From Candidatus Omnitrophota bacterium (lineage in GTDB: Bacteria; Omnitrophota; Gorgyraeia; Zapsychrales; Zapsychraceae): DNA of 64,000 nt. Below, piece by piece: positions 41,546 to 50,503 of the stretch. A program made the position numbers and the translations under genes. The notes under the pieces were generated by a model, which saw only the letters and a list, made by a program, of their open reading frames with translations, made no database searches and was not told where the DNA came from. The number at the start of each line of letters is the position of its first letter. Position 1 is the first letter of the stretch. The stretch lies in contig JAGQKV010000011.1 in NCBI GenBank assembly GCA_020429915.1, positions 36,744 through 100,743 of the forward strand, written 5' to 3'.

Positions 41546-42392
41546 GCGTGTTGATCCGGACTCCCAACCGGCTGAGTTCGTTGTAAATGTTTCGCATCTC
41601 GCGTTCCATCTGCTTTCGCCCTGTTTGCCGGGCCTCATCCAATTCAATCTTGGCCAGTTCGTAATCAATCGGTTTGTCCACATCAACCCCCATCTCGGCA
41701 AAGGGGGAAACAAAGATCTTGCACTTGGTCTTAAGTTTACGGGACAGCACCTCGGCAATCCCGTTATAGTTCTTGTCCTTGCAGCCGATATGCTCCAGGA
41801 TCTTGACCGGATCCTTGCGATAACTTCGTAAAATCACGATATCGCGCAGCACGCGGAGCAGTCCGCGAAAATAGCGCACATAGTAGATATTGGAACCCGT
41901 GTATTTTCCTCCGGCCACCGGCATGTAACTGCGATTTTCAACCGGAAAGCCCGCCTTGGCCAGGGTGTCCTTGTGGACATAATGGAGCACGAGCCCCGGG
42001 TTGTGCCGGTCCAGATTCGCGATGGTTTTGTCGATGATCTCGGTGTTTAAGTAGGCCGCATCACAAAAAGAAATCAGATAGCCGTTGTGCCGGAAGGCGA
42101 ACTTGTACAGAGCCGCCTTAACGTACAGGATGCCATGCAGCAAGTTTTGCAGAAAGGATCCTCCCTCCGGAACCCGTTTGTGGACATATTTCATGGCTGC
42201 CAGCTGGTCCAGCTCCCGGGACCCGACCACCACGATTTTGTCCACATACTGGCTGCGCCGATACGCCTTAATGACGCGGCCGAGCATGGGTTCCCCGTTG
42301 ATGGGCAGAAAGGCCTTTCTATTGTAACCGTATTGGTTGCACCAGTCTTCGTTCTCTCCGCCGGCTAGAATAATGACATTGTACTTTTTCAT
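41514..42392 (-). CDS. MobA-like/GT-A fold nucleotidyltransferase
   Basis: A 292-aa protein starting MKKYNVIILAGGENEDWCNQ with AGGA upstream. The N-terminal LAGG motif and FLPINGEPMLGRVIKAYR match molybdopterin-guanine or sugar nucleotidyltransferases of the NTP_transferase fold, and YLISFCDAAYLNTEIID resembles the D-x-D metal region. The Mg-binding loop after LAGG is changed from the usual G-x-S-x-R-M to GENEDWCNQYG. The C-terminal third is helical and basic. Its substrate is not clear; it may transfer a nucleotide to a sugar or to a cofactor. Confidence 0.7.
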   Translation of the reverse strand: MKKYNVIILAGGENEDWCNQYGYNRKAFLPINGEPMLGRVIKAYRRSQYVDKIVVVGSRELDQLAAMKYVHKRVPEGGSFLQNLLHGILYVKAALYKFAFRHNGYLISFCDAAYLNTEIIDKTIANLDRHNPGLVLHYVHKDTLAKAGFPVENRSYMPVAGGKYTGSNIYYVRYFRGLLRVLRDIVILRSYRKDPVKILEHIGCKDKNYNGIAEVLSRKLKTKCKIFVSPFAEMGVDVDKPIDYELAKIELDEARQTGRKQMEREMRNIYNELSRLGVRINTHDGRQTHRET

Positions 42393-42506
42393 GGGTCCTG
42401 TCGCATTTGACCAATTTTTAGGCATTTACGGGCATAACGTATTACCAAAGCTATTTATTTTAACCAAATTACTTATGATTGCAAACAGAAACCTGCAAGA
42501 ACAGCC

Positions 42507-45500
42507 TCAGGGAGTCGTTTGGCGGGCAAGCCGGGTAGACCGGTCCGGAACCAGGGCCAACGGCCTTTCGGCGGGTCCGTGTACCGATGGTTGAGCGGGA
42601 TCCGGGACGATCACACCCAACAGCATGGGCAGGGTATGGACCGGTGTAATCTCGATTATGACGGGAACGAACCCTTCGATCCGGATATCCCGGATCGGCT
42701 GCAGGTCCACGGGCAGCGGAATCCCATCGGCATCCCGCAGGATCCGCAGGTCCATGCCGGCCGGGTTCAAATCGATCCCCCCGACCTGTTCCTCGGCCGT
42801 TAAGGCCTCATCTCTTTCACTCAATACGGATTGGTCGATGGTTGCGTGAGAGAGCAGTCGTGTTTCGCCCATGATCGCCCGCTCCCACTTCTCGCCGTTC
42901 CATTTTTCCAGTTCTGAAGCGAACCGACGGACCAGCTGCCCTTCGTGGACCTCGGCATCGCTCACGTGTAAACGGACACGGACCTTATCGCCGACGAAGA
43001 TCGCCTTGAGGAAAGTGAAATTCTGTTCATCCAGATACACGCCGTCCAGCAGACGCCCGCCGCGCGCATAGCCGGTAATCAGGGCGGCCCCCAGCAGGCC
43101 GTGGGCGATCCGTTGTTTGAAGATACCGTATTGATTGGCTATAGCGGGATCCTCTGCCTGGTGCACCGGATTGTAGTCTCCGGACACCCGGCTCATTTCC
43201 TCCAGCAACTCTTCGGTGATCACCATCTCGTGGGACTGCAAGGTCTGGCGGTACTCGATCTCGTCTTTCGCGAACTTCAAATGCGGCCTTTCCGGCAGGT
43301 TATCGTATTGTTCGGGCGCGTCGACCAGCAGACGGGATTCTCCGTCCAGCAACAGCTCACCGTCCACGGCCACGACCATGGTGCGAACCGTGACCTCTGC
43401 CTTCCCTTGAAGTTTCGGATTCTTGACACTTTCTGTAATAACGCCGAGCACGGATATCGGCCCTTTGCCGATGTGGTCCTGCCAGTCGTCGTTGACATAG
43501 CTGATCGTCTGGTTCATATAGATCGACAGCGGCAGCTGAGCGCCGAACGACAACTCTTGCCCGGGATCTCCCAGGAACGCAGACACCTTCGCCGCCAACA
43601 AAATCTTTCCTTCCTCACGGATGACGTCTGCGTTATCCGGTTCGGTTCCGGCAATCGGGGATGCGAGTGCCCGCATGGCCTGCACGTCGTCAGGGGTAAC
43701 CGTGTCCTGAAACAACATCACGTTTCCCGGCGATACAACCTGACTGGGCGGATGCTTTTCGGCCAACTGCATGGTATGCAACCGTCCCTCCGGCGAGAGC
43801 AGGGTGGCCAGGGTGACCTCCAGATCGCTGATGTTACTCCCGGTGCCGACATTCAGGATATGTTTGACGCCTTCCTCACGCAGCTCCGCCGATATCTCTT
43901 CCATAGCCAGGTAAGGCAATACCGCGGCGCCTTCCGCCTTGATCCCGTGCACCCGCTTGTATCCGATCTTCTCCTGGATTTTAGTCGAATCGACCATCAC
44001 CAACCCGTCGGCCAGCCGCCACAGAATCTCAAAGGCCAGCGGTTCCATGGATTTGGTATCGATCCCGTCTTCATCCAGCTTGTCGCGGTATTCGTCGACA
44101 TAATTATGCATCCGACCTTCGTTCAGTGAGTCGAAGGCGTGACGCGTTCGTTCCGTCTGCACCAGGATGACTTTGGCCCGCGGCTCGCGCAGCTTGGCGG
44201 AAATAGCCACCCCGCTCGCCAAACCGCCGGCACCGACCGGCACAAAGATGGCCGACTTGCTCAGGTCATGTCCTTCAGCGATGAACTTATCCACAATCGC
44301 CTCGCCCAACGCCGCGTAGCTGATGATTGCCGATGTATCGGCATGATAGACGTAATATGCCTCGTCGCCCAAGCGCGCGGCTTCGGCCTCGGCGGCCTTG
44401 AACGCGTCATCATAATTCTCGAACAGACTTTCCTCACGCGGGTCTCCGATAATGGTCGCGCCTAACCGCGACATTTCCTCAAGCTTTTCCGGCGGCGTGT
44501 TCTTTCCGACGTAGATAACCGCTTCAAACGGCCGGCCGTAAAACGCGCTCAGCGTCCGCGCGACCCAGGCCACGGCAATCCCCTGGTTGCCGGTAGTCGA
44601 GGTAATGATCTTGCGCAAATCCGGATTCACTTGGGCCTCCTGCAATATCCCGTAGGCGATCCAGGGCTTGAAGGAATTCGTGGGCTGTCTCCCCAACACC
44701 GCCACTTCCACATCGTGACCGTCAAATTCAGGCAAGGGGACCATGTCGATGGCATCAAGATGAAGATTGTTCCGCATGGCGTAACGCGCGTGACGGATCA
44801 TGTCCGTCAACCGGCGGTCGCCGCTGCCGAGCATTTCTCGCACCTCACCTAATTCCGTGGGACGGTCGCGCCACAACATGGGCCGGCCGGATGCGGTCCG
44901 CCGTTCCAAAAAGACATCTTCGGCCGCCATCGCTTCGTCGCGGGTCGGCGCTGTTGATTTGCTGAAGTGATAGATGCCGACCGTGGCCATGGGTTCATTC
45001 GGATAGGTCGCCAAAGTCTTGACGCGGTAACCAGCCTCCTCGGCCATGGCAATAAAGACCGGCCGTTCAACGATGTATTGGTCGGACAACAGATGCGAAA
45101 GATAATAGGGCACGTCAAGCGTCCGGCCGAGATTGCCTGCGACGGCGTCTTCGTCCAAGGTATGCAGTTCAATAATCAGCAGCTCTTCAGCCAGTTCGGC
45201 CCAGCCGGCGAAGTGTTCTTTAAGATTCTGCTCGACGTAGTTGTTGGGAATCAATTCCCCGCGGTAAGCGAACACGGACGTTGAGATCGGTTCACGCTCT
45301 TCGGCCGCTGCCGGGTCGCGGACATCGGCCCACTGACGGTTATGATCGAGCATCGACCGGATATTGAACATAATGTCGGCCCGTATCTTCATCTCCGCGA
45401 ATTTCTGCTGCATGGTGGCCAGAATTTCTTGCGGCTTGCCGATGTCTCCGTCCAGGATAATATGCGGGATACCTTGTGTCTGGAAATTTGCGGCCATATT

Positions 45501-48500
45501 GTCGCGCGCCGCGCGATTGAAATCAATACCCACCAGCACCACCCGGTAAAGATCGGGATACTCACGCATCAATTCTCCGAACGGGGAATTCATCACGACA
45601 TCGTACATGTTCAGGAGAAATCCCCCCTTGCCGGCGCCCACATCGGAAATCATAAACGTAAACGGCTGATCTCCGGCATCCACCCGGCGCTGCATCTCAG
45701 CCGGAGCAGGAATCCGTTCTTCGGCAAACATTCCGCTCATGATGTGGCCGAATTCAGTCTTGACCTTCTTGAAGTAACCCTCATGCGATTTGTCTGATCC
45801 GTCGGTATTGAGAATCCGGTCGACCAGCGTCTCGATCCCGTCCGCGGTGTAACGTTCAATCGACTTGGGATCGCCGAACATCAATTCTTCGGCCAGGGCG
45901 TAGGTCGGGTAATACGATACGGGCACGCCGTAATTGAGCGTCCGGCGGAAGTTGGCTTCTCCCTTTTTGGTAATCCGGACGTCCAATCCGTACACGTCCA
46001 CAAATCCGACATTCTCCAAAATGGAAAAGGCGGCCCGGAACCGTCCCAAGCTGAGCTCGTTGGTCGCGTAGTGGCGCAAATCGATCCATTGATCAGACAC
46101 CAGACTCGGGGCAATGTTCAATTCACGGTCGCGCAACACGGTCAACAGCGGGCCGACAATAAAACCATCCAATTGTTGCCGGATCTCCTCGCGCAACGCC
46201 GGATCAATGTCCTGCGGCAAATCCCAGCCGCCGCGCGACAGAGTCGCTATCTTTCCCAAAATCTTGTTGAACACTTCCACGGTTTCTCGGGGCGATTCAT
46301 CGCGCAAATAACGGGAAAGCTTCAAAGCAATACGGTCGAAGTCGGCTGCCTGCGCATAGGCATCCGCCACCCGCAAGACGGCCTTGCCTTTGTCTGTAAG
46401 CGTAAAGGTCATGGCATCGTTAGCCTGACGGCCTGAACGGGTCAGCCAGCCGAGTTTAGCAAAGGTATAGAGAATACCGTGCAGGTATCCCTTGTTCGCG
46501 TTCTTGCCGCGCGCCTTCAAATGCGCAGCGATCTCGGCCATGGACGGGCTGCGGCGTCCCTCGGCAAACAATCCGAAGATCTCTTCGCGGGCAAACGCGC
46601 GCACGGAAGTGGCGACCACCCCCGCCGTAAATCCCATCAGATTGCCGATGGCGTTGTCCCGCGCGGTCCATTTGATGTACGCGTCGAGCAATCTCTGTTC
46701 GCCGTCCGGATCGAGTAATTTAATGAGCGTAATCTCGGGATGCTGATGCCGGTTAATGGCAATGACCAAGAATTGATTGGTTTGAAAACCGTCGATCAAT
46801 TCCTGGACGTCCATTCCGGCACGAACAAAGCCGGCCTGGATCTTGGCCATCAAATCATGGTAGGCATCAATGTCGGTGGCCTGAAAGTATTCCAGCACAT
46901 TGCGCGTCCATACCGGCAGATTCTGCCAGTCCAACGGATCAAACCCGTCATAGCCGCTACGGATAATCTCGTCGCGACGGTCCGCCTGCTCAGGGGTTAC
47001 GATCAAGGCCTGATCGTCCACACCGGTGAAATCCGGCACATCGTTCTCGCCGACAAGTACCGCGAAGTCGGGCATACGCGCACGCAAACGGTCGAAGACG
47101 GCATGATTCTTGTCGAAAACGATATTCAGCAGAGACCGCGAGAAGTCTTCGGGATGACGGGCGAGAACCGCTTCGAACAGGGTCGGCGGGATCAGCCACA
47201 ACTCAGAGATTTCGTTCAGATTGTAATTGGCTTCGATGGCGGCCAACTCCTCGTCGGTCACCCGGTAGGCGTAAACGGTGACAAACTTACGGATGATCGC
47301 GTCCGGAAGGATTTCCTCACGGAATATCTCATTGAGCCCTGTCACCCGGGTGAGGCGATCCGGATTGAGAGCGATACCCACTTCTTCCCGGGCCTCGCGC
47401 AAAGCGGCCGCCAGTGGCTCTTCATCTTTATCCACGTGGCCGCTGACCGATACCTGCAATTTACCGATCGCTTCTTTCTTGTGATCGGAACGCCGTTGTA
47501 GCAACAATCGGCCGCGCGAATCATAGAGATAGATGTTCACCGCCATATGCGGAATGCCCCGCGCATGCGCGACCGCCTTTTCCTGACTGCCGATAACACG
47601 TCCCTCCCGGTCGGTCACGGTGATCAACTCCCCAGGCAGATTGATATGGCCGGCCTTCCCCCCGGACAGGATTCGGATCTGAGGATCGTTGCGCCACTGG
47701 TCAATGGCCATCACGGCGGCATCGGCGTCGGGTGCAATCTCACGCAGATTGACCACCACATTCTCAAGGCGTCCGCTCAAGGCCTGCGGATCGGTTTCCA
47801 GCAGCGCCGCGATATTGCGGCGGGCGAGCCCGGAAAGTTGCGCATAGTCCGCCGTCGCCTGGAACACACCCATCTGCTCCACTTGCAGTCCCGCCCCGCC
47901 GGAAAAGTACTGACGGACCACCGTGGTCTGCCGGACGGGATCGAAATCTTCCTTGATGTAGTTGTAAACGCCCTTGCGAAAAGCGGCCAGATACTGATCG
48001 TAAATGCGCTGCTTATCTTCCTTATCCGGCACATCAACGCCGCTCACCTTGTTCCGGTCGACATAAACCCGGGCCAACAGGCCTTCCTTCAGGGATTTCT
48101 TGTACCAGGTGGCCAGGATCAGGGCATGATAGATTTGACGCAGTTTGGCAAAATGCGCGCCTTCGTTGACTTCGCGTTCAATCTCCGGGATGACCACTTC
48201 CCTGATCACCTCGGCGGCGATTTCATTTTCAGCAGTTTCGTCACCACCCCCGTTCCGACGCGCCAAATAATCTGCCTCCATCATGACCTTTAGGTGGCTG
48301 TCCGCCACAAAGGCGGATGAACCCTGCTCGAAGACCGTTGCGCGTTCCGGTACGATCCAGACCTTGTTGAAGGTATTCACCGGAATATCCGTGGTGCCGT
48401 ACAAATTTTGCGCCCGACGGTAAACCCGAGACCAAAAACGCTCTCCGAGTTCGTCTTCGGGATACATCAGCGAGGCGGTCAATTGTTTCAGCAGATAATC

Positions 48501-48923
48501 CTGCGCCAGCAGGTCACGAGCCATTTCGGTATAGCTGAACTGCTCCGGAACCATGCGGTCTTTTTCGTACGGCGAAAGATTGACCCACAGGTCCTTTTCC
48601 GGAACGGTCAGCGCGGCGAGAAAATACTTAACCAGGGTCGCATACTCGGACTCGCGATCATCACCGGCCAGCGCTTCTTCGCCGCGGTCCACGATAAAAT
48701 TGAATTTGAGGGGATTTTCGGGATAGACCGTCATTCCCTTGAGGATGGCCGGCTCCGCCGGCGCAGAGACGCCGACCCGGACACCCGGCTGCGGCAGGAC
48801 ATCAAGAATGTCGGCCCCGGCGGATACGGGGACTCCGCTGACCAACAAGGCAGCACTGATAACAAGGCTCAGGAATTTCCGGACAGGAATAAAATTCTTA
48901 CACATCATACGGCATCTTGGCAT
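42507..48923 (-). CDS. Giant exported multidomain protein 1 (2138 aa)
   Basis: A signal peptide (about 1-35) is followed by a conserved head (40-345) with DLWVNLSPYEKDR and PVNTFNKVWIVPE. The cargo then holds in order: a Nudix domain (about 455-600, complete box G495-E501-R509-E514-I517); a winged-helix region (785-850); a methyltransferase-like Rossmann domain with ISDVGAGKGGFLLN (1092-1105); a PLP fold type II domain (1375-1720) with Lys K1419, STTGNQG and VPVGAGG; and a double hot-dog/MaoC dehydratase (1780-2010) with D1916-x4-H1921 and IAHGLLG. The tail (2045-2105) has VGGIDLNP. Head and tail match those of the 53243-57517 protein. Such cytosol-type enzymes behind a signal peptide are unusual. 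No strong ribosome site was seen; ATGs at residues 6-7 are alternative starts. Confidence 0.9.
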   Translation of the reverse strand: MPRCRMMCKNFIPVRKFLSLVISAALLVSGVPVSAGADILDVLPQPGVRVGVSAPAEPAILKGMTVYPENPLKFNFIVDRGEEALAGDDRESEYATLVKYFLAALTVPEKDLWVNLSPYEKDRMVPEQFSYTEMARDLLAQDYLLKQLTASLMYPEDELGERFWSRVYRRAQNLYGTTDIPVNTFNKVWIVPERATVFEQGSSAFVADSHLKVMMEADYLARRNGGGDETAENEIAAEVIREVVIPEIEREVNEGAHFAKLRQIYHALILATWYKKSLKEGLLARVYVDRNKVSGVDVPDKEDKQRIYDQYLAAFRKGVYNYIKEDFDPVRQTTVVRQYFSGGAGLQVEQMGVFQATADYAQLSGLARRNIAALLETDPQALSGRLENVVVNLREIAPDADAAVMAIDQWRNDPQIRILSGGKAGHINLPGELITVTDREGRVIGSQEKAVAHARGIPHMAVNIYLYDSRGRLLLQRRSDHKKEAIGKLQVSVSGHVDKDEEPLAAALREAREEVGIALNPDRLTRVTGLNEIFREEILPDAIIRKFVTVYAYRVTDEELAAIEANYNLNEISELWLIPPTLFEAVLARHPEDFSRSLLNIVFDKNHAVFDRLRARMPDFAVLVGENDVPDFTGVDDQALIVTPEQADRRDEIIRSGYDGFDPLDWQNLPVWTRNVLEYFQATDIDAYHDLMAKIQAGFVRAGMDVQELIDGFQTNQFLVIAINRHQHPEITLIKLLDPDGEQRLLDAYIKWTARDNAIGNLMGFTAGVVATSVRAFAREEIFGLFAEGRRSPSMAEIAAHLKARGKNANKGYLHGILYTFAKLGWLTRSGRQANDAMTFTLTDKGKAVLRVADAYAQAADFDRIALKLSRYLRDESPRETVEVFNKILGKIATLSRGGWDLPQDIDPALREEIRQQLDGFIVGPLLTVLRDRELNIAPSLVSDQWIDLRHYATNELSLGRFRAAFSILENVGFVDVYGLDVRITKKGEANFRRTLNYGVPVSYYPTYALAEELMFGDPKSIERYTADGIETLVDRILNTDGSDKSHEGYFKKVKTEFGHIMSGMFAEERIPAPAEMQRRVDAGDQPFTFMISDVGAGKGGFLLNMYDVVMNSPFGELMREYPDLYRVVLVGIDFNRAARDNMAANFQTQGIPHIILDGDIGKPQEILATMQQKFAEMKIRADIMFNIRSMLDHNRQWADVRDPAAAEEREPISTSVFAYRGELIPNNYVEQNLKEHFAGWAELAEELLIIELHTLDEDAVAGNLGRTLDVPYYLSHLLSDQYIVERPVFIAMAEEAGYRVKTLATYPNEPMATVGIYHFSKSTAPTRDEAMAAEDVFLERRTASGRPMLWRDRPTELGEVREMLGSGDRRLTDMIRHARYAMRNNLHLDAIDMVPLPEFDGHDVEVAVLGRQPTNSFKPWIAYGILQEAQVNPDLRKIITSTTGNQGIAVAWVARTLSAFYGRPFEAVIYVGKNTPPEKLEEMSRLGATIIGDPREESLFENYDDAFKAAEAEAARLGDEAYYVYHADTSAIISYAALGEAIVDKFIAEGHDLSKSAIFVPVGAGGLASGVAISAKLREPRAKVILVQTERTRHAFDSLNEGRMHNYVDEYRDKLDEDGIDTKSMEPLAFEILWRLADGLVMVDSTKIQEKIGYKRVHGIKAEGAAVLPYLAMEEISAELREEGVKHILNVGTGSNISDLEVTLATLLSPEGRLHTMQLAEKHPPSQVVSPGNVMLFQDTVTPDDVQAMRALASPIAGTEPDNADVIREEGKILLAAKVSAFLGDPGQELSFGAQLPLSIYMNQTISYVNDDWQDHIGKGPISVLGVITESVKNPKLQGKAEVTVRTMVVAVDGELLLDGESRLLVDAPEQYDNLPERPHLKFAKDEIEYRQTLQSHEMVITEELLEEMSRVSGDYNPVHQAEDPAIANQYGIFKQRIAHGLLGAALITGYARGGRLLDGVYLDEQNFTFLKAIFVGDKVRVRLHVSDAEVHEGQLVRRFASELEKWNGEKWERAIMGETRLLSHATIDQSVLSERDEALTAEEQVGGIDLNPAGMDLRILRDADGIPLPVDLQPIRDIRIEGFVPVIIEITPVHTLPMLLGVIVPDPAQPSVHGPAERPLALVPDRSTRLARQTTP

Positions 48924-49066
48924 AGATTAGAGCACTTCCGCCCGGCGGGACATAGCTCGGTACGGGATTGATAAGCGGATTAACCAAAAGTTGACAAGCG
49001 GAAATGAAAATACCGAAACCGGAAAGGGCTTCGTCGATGGGGAATCGTGACTTGATTATGTTTATA

Positions 49067-49095
49067 AGTATAGTATTAATAAGGTGGCAAGTCAA
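49067..49095 (-). promoter_or_regulatory. Sigma-70 promoter of giant gene 1
   Basis: On the minus strand TTGACT (49095-49090) and TATACT (49072-49067) are 17 bases apart. The start should fall near 49060, giving a leader of about 137 bases before the predicted ATG. The strong boxes suggest good expression. Confidence 0.75.
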
Positions 49096-49098
49096 TGG

Positions 49099-49120
49099 CG
49101 ACCCTCTGCGGGGAGGGTCG
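49099..49120. repeat. Inverted repeat between giant gene 1 and the radical SAM gene
   Basis: CGACCCTC (49099-49106) and GAGGGTCG (49113-49120) pair perfectly around a 6-base loop. It lies 84 bases after the radical SAM stop and directly upstream of the giant-gene promoter, so it may end the PHP-GT/radical SAM transcript, but no U-tract follows. Confidence 0.45.
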
Positions 49121-49204
49121 GATACCGAAAGCAACACAAATCATTGGTATAAATAAATTTATGCTTGAGGAGCAAAGGGGGTTGCGAAGTTTGGCCTGCG
49201 CAGT

Positions 49205-50503
49205 CTAGTTGAGGATGGATGGCCGTTCGCGCAGGAAGTTTTGCAGTTTGCCGTAGTCCGGCGCCTTGCGACCGCTGAAAAGCTCGCAGGCCTGGTAGTA
49301 AGCCAGATCACAGCGCCACAAATCGAAAAACAACGGCTCTTTCTTGAGCTTGCGAAACAATGAAATGGGCGTGCGGATGCCTTCCAGAAAGGGACCGAAC
49401 AAGAACGACGGATCGCGGAAGCATTCCCAATCACATTTGTTGCAGGTATCATTACGATCCACGGTACTCATATCGAGCTGATCGTAGTCGCCCAGGTTTT
49501 CGTCACCGCGGAACCCGCAGGGGTACGTCTTTCCGTCTTTCGAGTCGACGAAAAAGAAATCCACACCGCCGCGGCAACCGTAACCCAGGTCCTTTCCCTC
49601 CTGATACTGCTTCTTAAGGGCATACAACGAGGCCAACGGGGTGAAGATGCGTAATTCGGAACGGTACTGCGGGACCACCTGCAGCAGGGCGTTGAACAAC
49701 TGAACACGTTCCTGCCGCGAAAAGTTAACCACCTTGTCTATCGAGGTGGCCGTGTAAACGGAGGCCAGCTCGTCGTTACCGGTTCCTACGCTCATCGGAT
49801 AACACATATTGACCGTGGTGAAACCCATGTCTTTGACGAACCGGTAGAACCGGTCGAAGCCGGCACAGAATTCGTCGTGAAATCTTTCCAGATACTGATC
49901 ATCCTGTTGGCCCGGTTCCTGAAAAATGGCCATGGTGCGCGGCCCGCCGAGATTCCTGTTGATACCCAGATTGGCCGACGGATACAGCCCCGCCTCATGA
50001 AACATCGGCACGACCTTCTCAATACCCTTGATCAACCCATCGAACCCGCGCATCTCCTCGTGGGTCTTCGGGTCGGCCGAATCAATGCTGATCCAGAAAT
50101 TGCGGAGTTTGGTTTTGGCAAGGGCATCGACCACCCGGCGCACACGCGACTGAAACTCGTCCTCGCTCTTGCCGTAGCGCAGCATGTAGCCGTTGGTTCC
50201 CGTGCGGATGTATTCGATGCCGGCCTTGGCCGCGTGGTCAATCAACTCGACCAGCTGTTTAAAAAACAACATCGGCTCGCCGCCCGTGAACGATATCGCC
50301 TCCACTCCGTTCTCGGCCGCCTTGTCGATATAACGCTTGATCTTGTCGACTTCGAGGATGGACCGCTGAAAGTCGGCGGTCTTGCGCATGCCGCACTGCG
50401 GGCACAACGCGTTGCAGTGATCGGTCATCTGGATGATCAGTTGACCGGGAATTTTGTTCTGAATAATTTTGAAATAACGCGTCAGGTCACTTTGTGCTAA
50501 CAT
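49205..50503 (-). CDS. Radical SAM protein with SPASM-like C-terminal cysteines
   Basis: A 432-aa enzyme that binds a [4Fe-4S] cluster through C30-x3-C34-x2-C37 (CNALCPQCG) and cleaves SAM to start radical chemistry. The SAM-binding GGEP motif is in ISFTGGEPMLFF. The C-terminal part holds further cysteines: DLGYGCRGGVDFFF, KTYPCGFRGDENLGDY and NDTCNKCDWECFRDP, a SPASM-like auxiliary cluster region found in enzymes that modify peptides or sugars. The start is the ATG with GGGAG six bases upstream, inside the end of the PHP-GT gene, so the two are coupled. The substrate is unknown. Confidence 0.88.
   Translation of the reverse strand: MLAQSDLTRYFKIIQNKIPGQLIIQMTDHCNALCPQCGMRKTADFQRSILEVDKIKRYIDKAAENGVEAISFTGGEPMLFFKQLVELIDHAAKAGIEYIRTGTNGYMLRYGKSEDEFQSRVRRVVDALAKTKLRNFWISIDSADPKTHEEMRGFDGLIKGIEKVVPMFHEAGLYPSANLGINRNLGGPRTMAIFQEPGQQDDQYLERFHDEFCAGFDRFYRFVKDMGFTTVNMCYPMSVGTGNDELASVYTATSIDKVVNFSRQERVQLFNALLQVVPQYRSELRIFTPLASLYALKKQYQEGKDLGYGCRGGVDFFFVDSKDGKTYPCGFRGDENLGDYDQLDMSTVDRNDTCNKCDWECFRDPSFLFGPFLEGIRTPISLFRKLKKEPLFFDLWRCDLAYYQACELFSGRKAPDYGKLQNFLRERPSILN

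Noticed and set aside
42507-48923. Possibility that giant protein 1 is a polyketide or fatty-acid synthase
   Set aside because: Hot-dog and methyltransferase domains are present but there is no ketosynthase, acyltransferase or carrier domain; PLP and Nudix domains do not fit.
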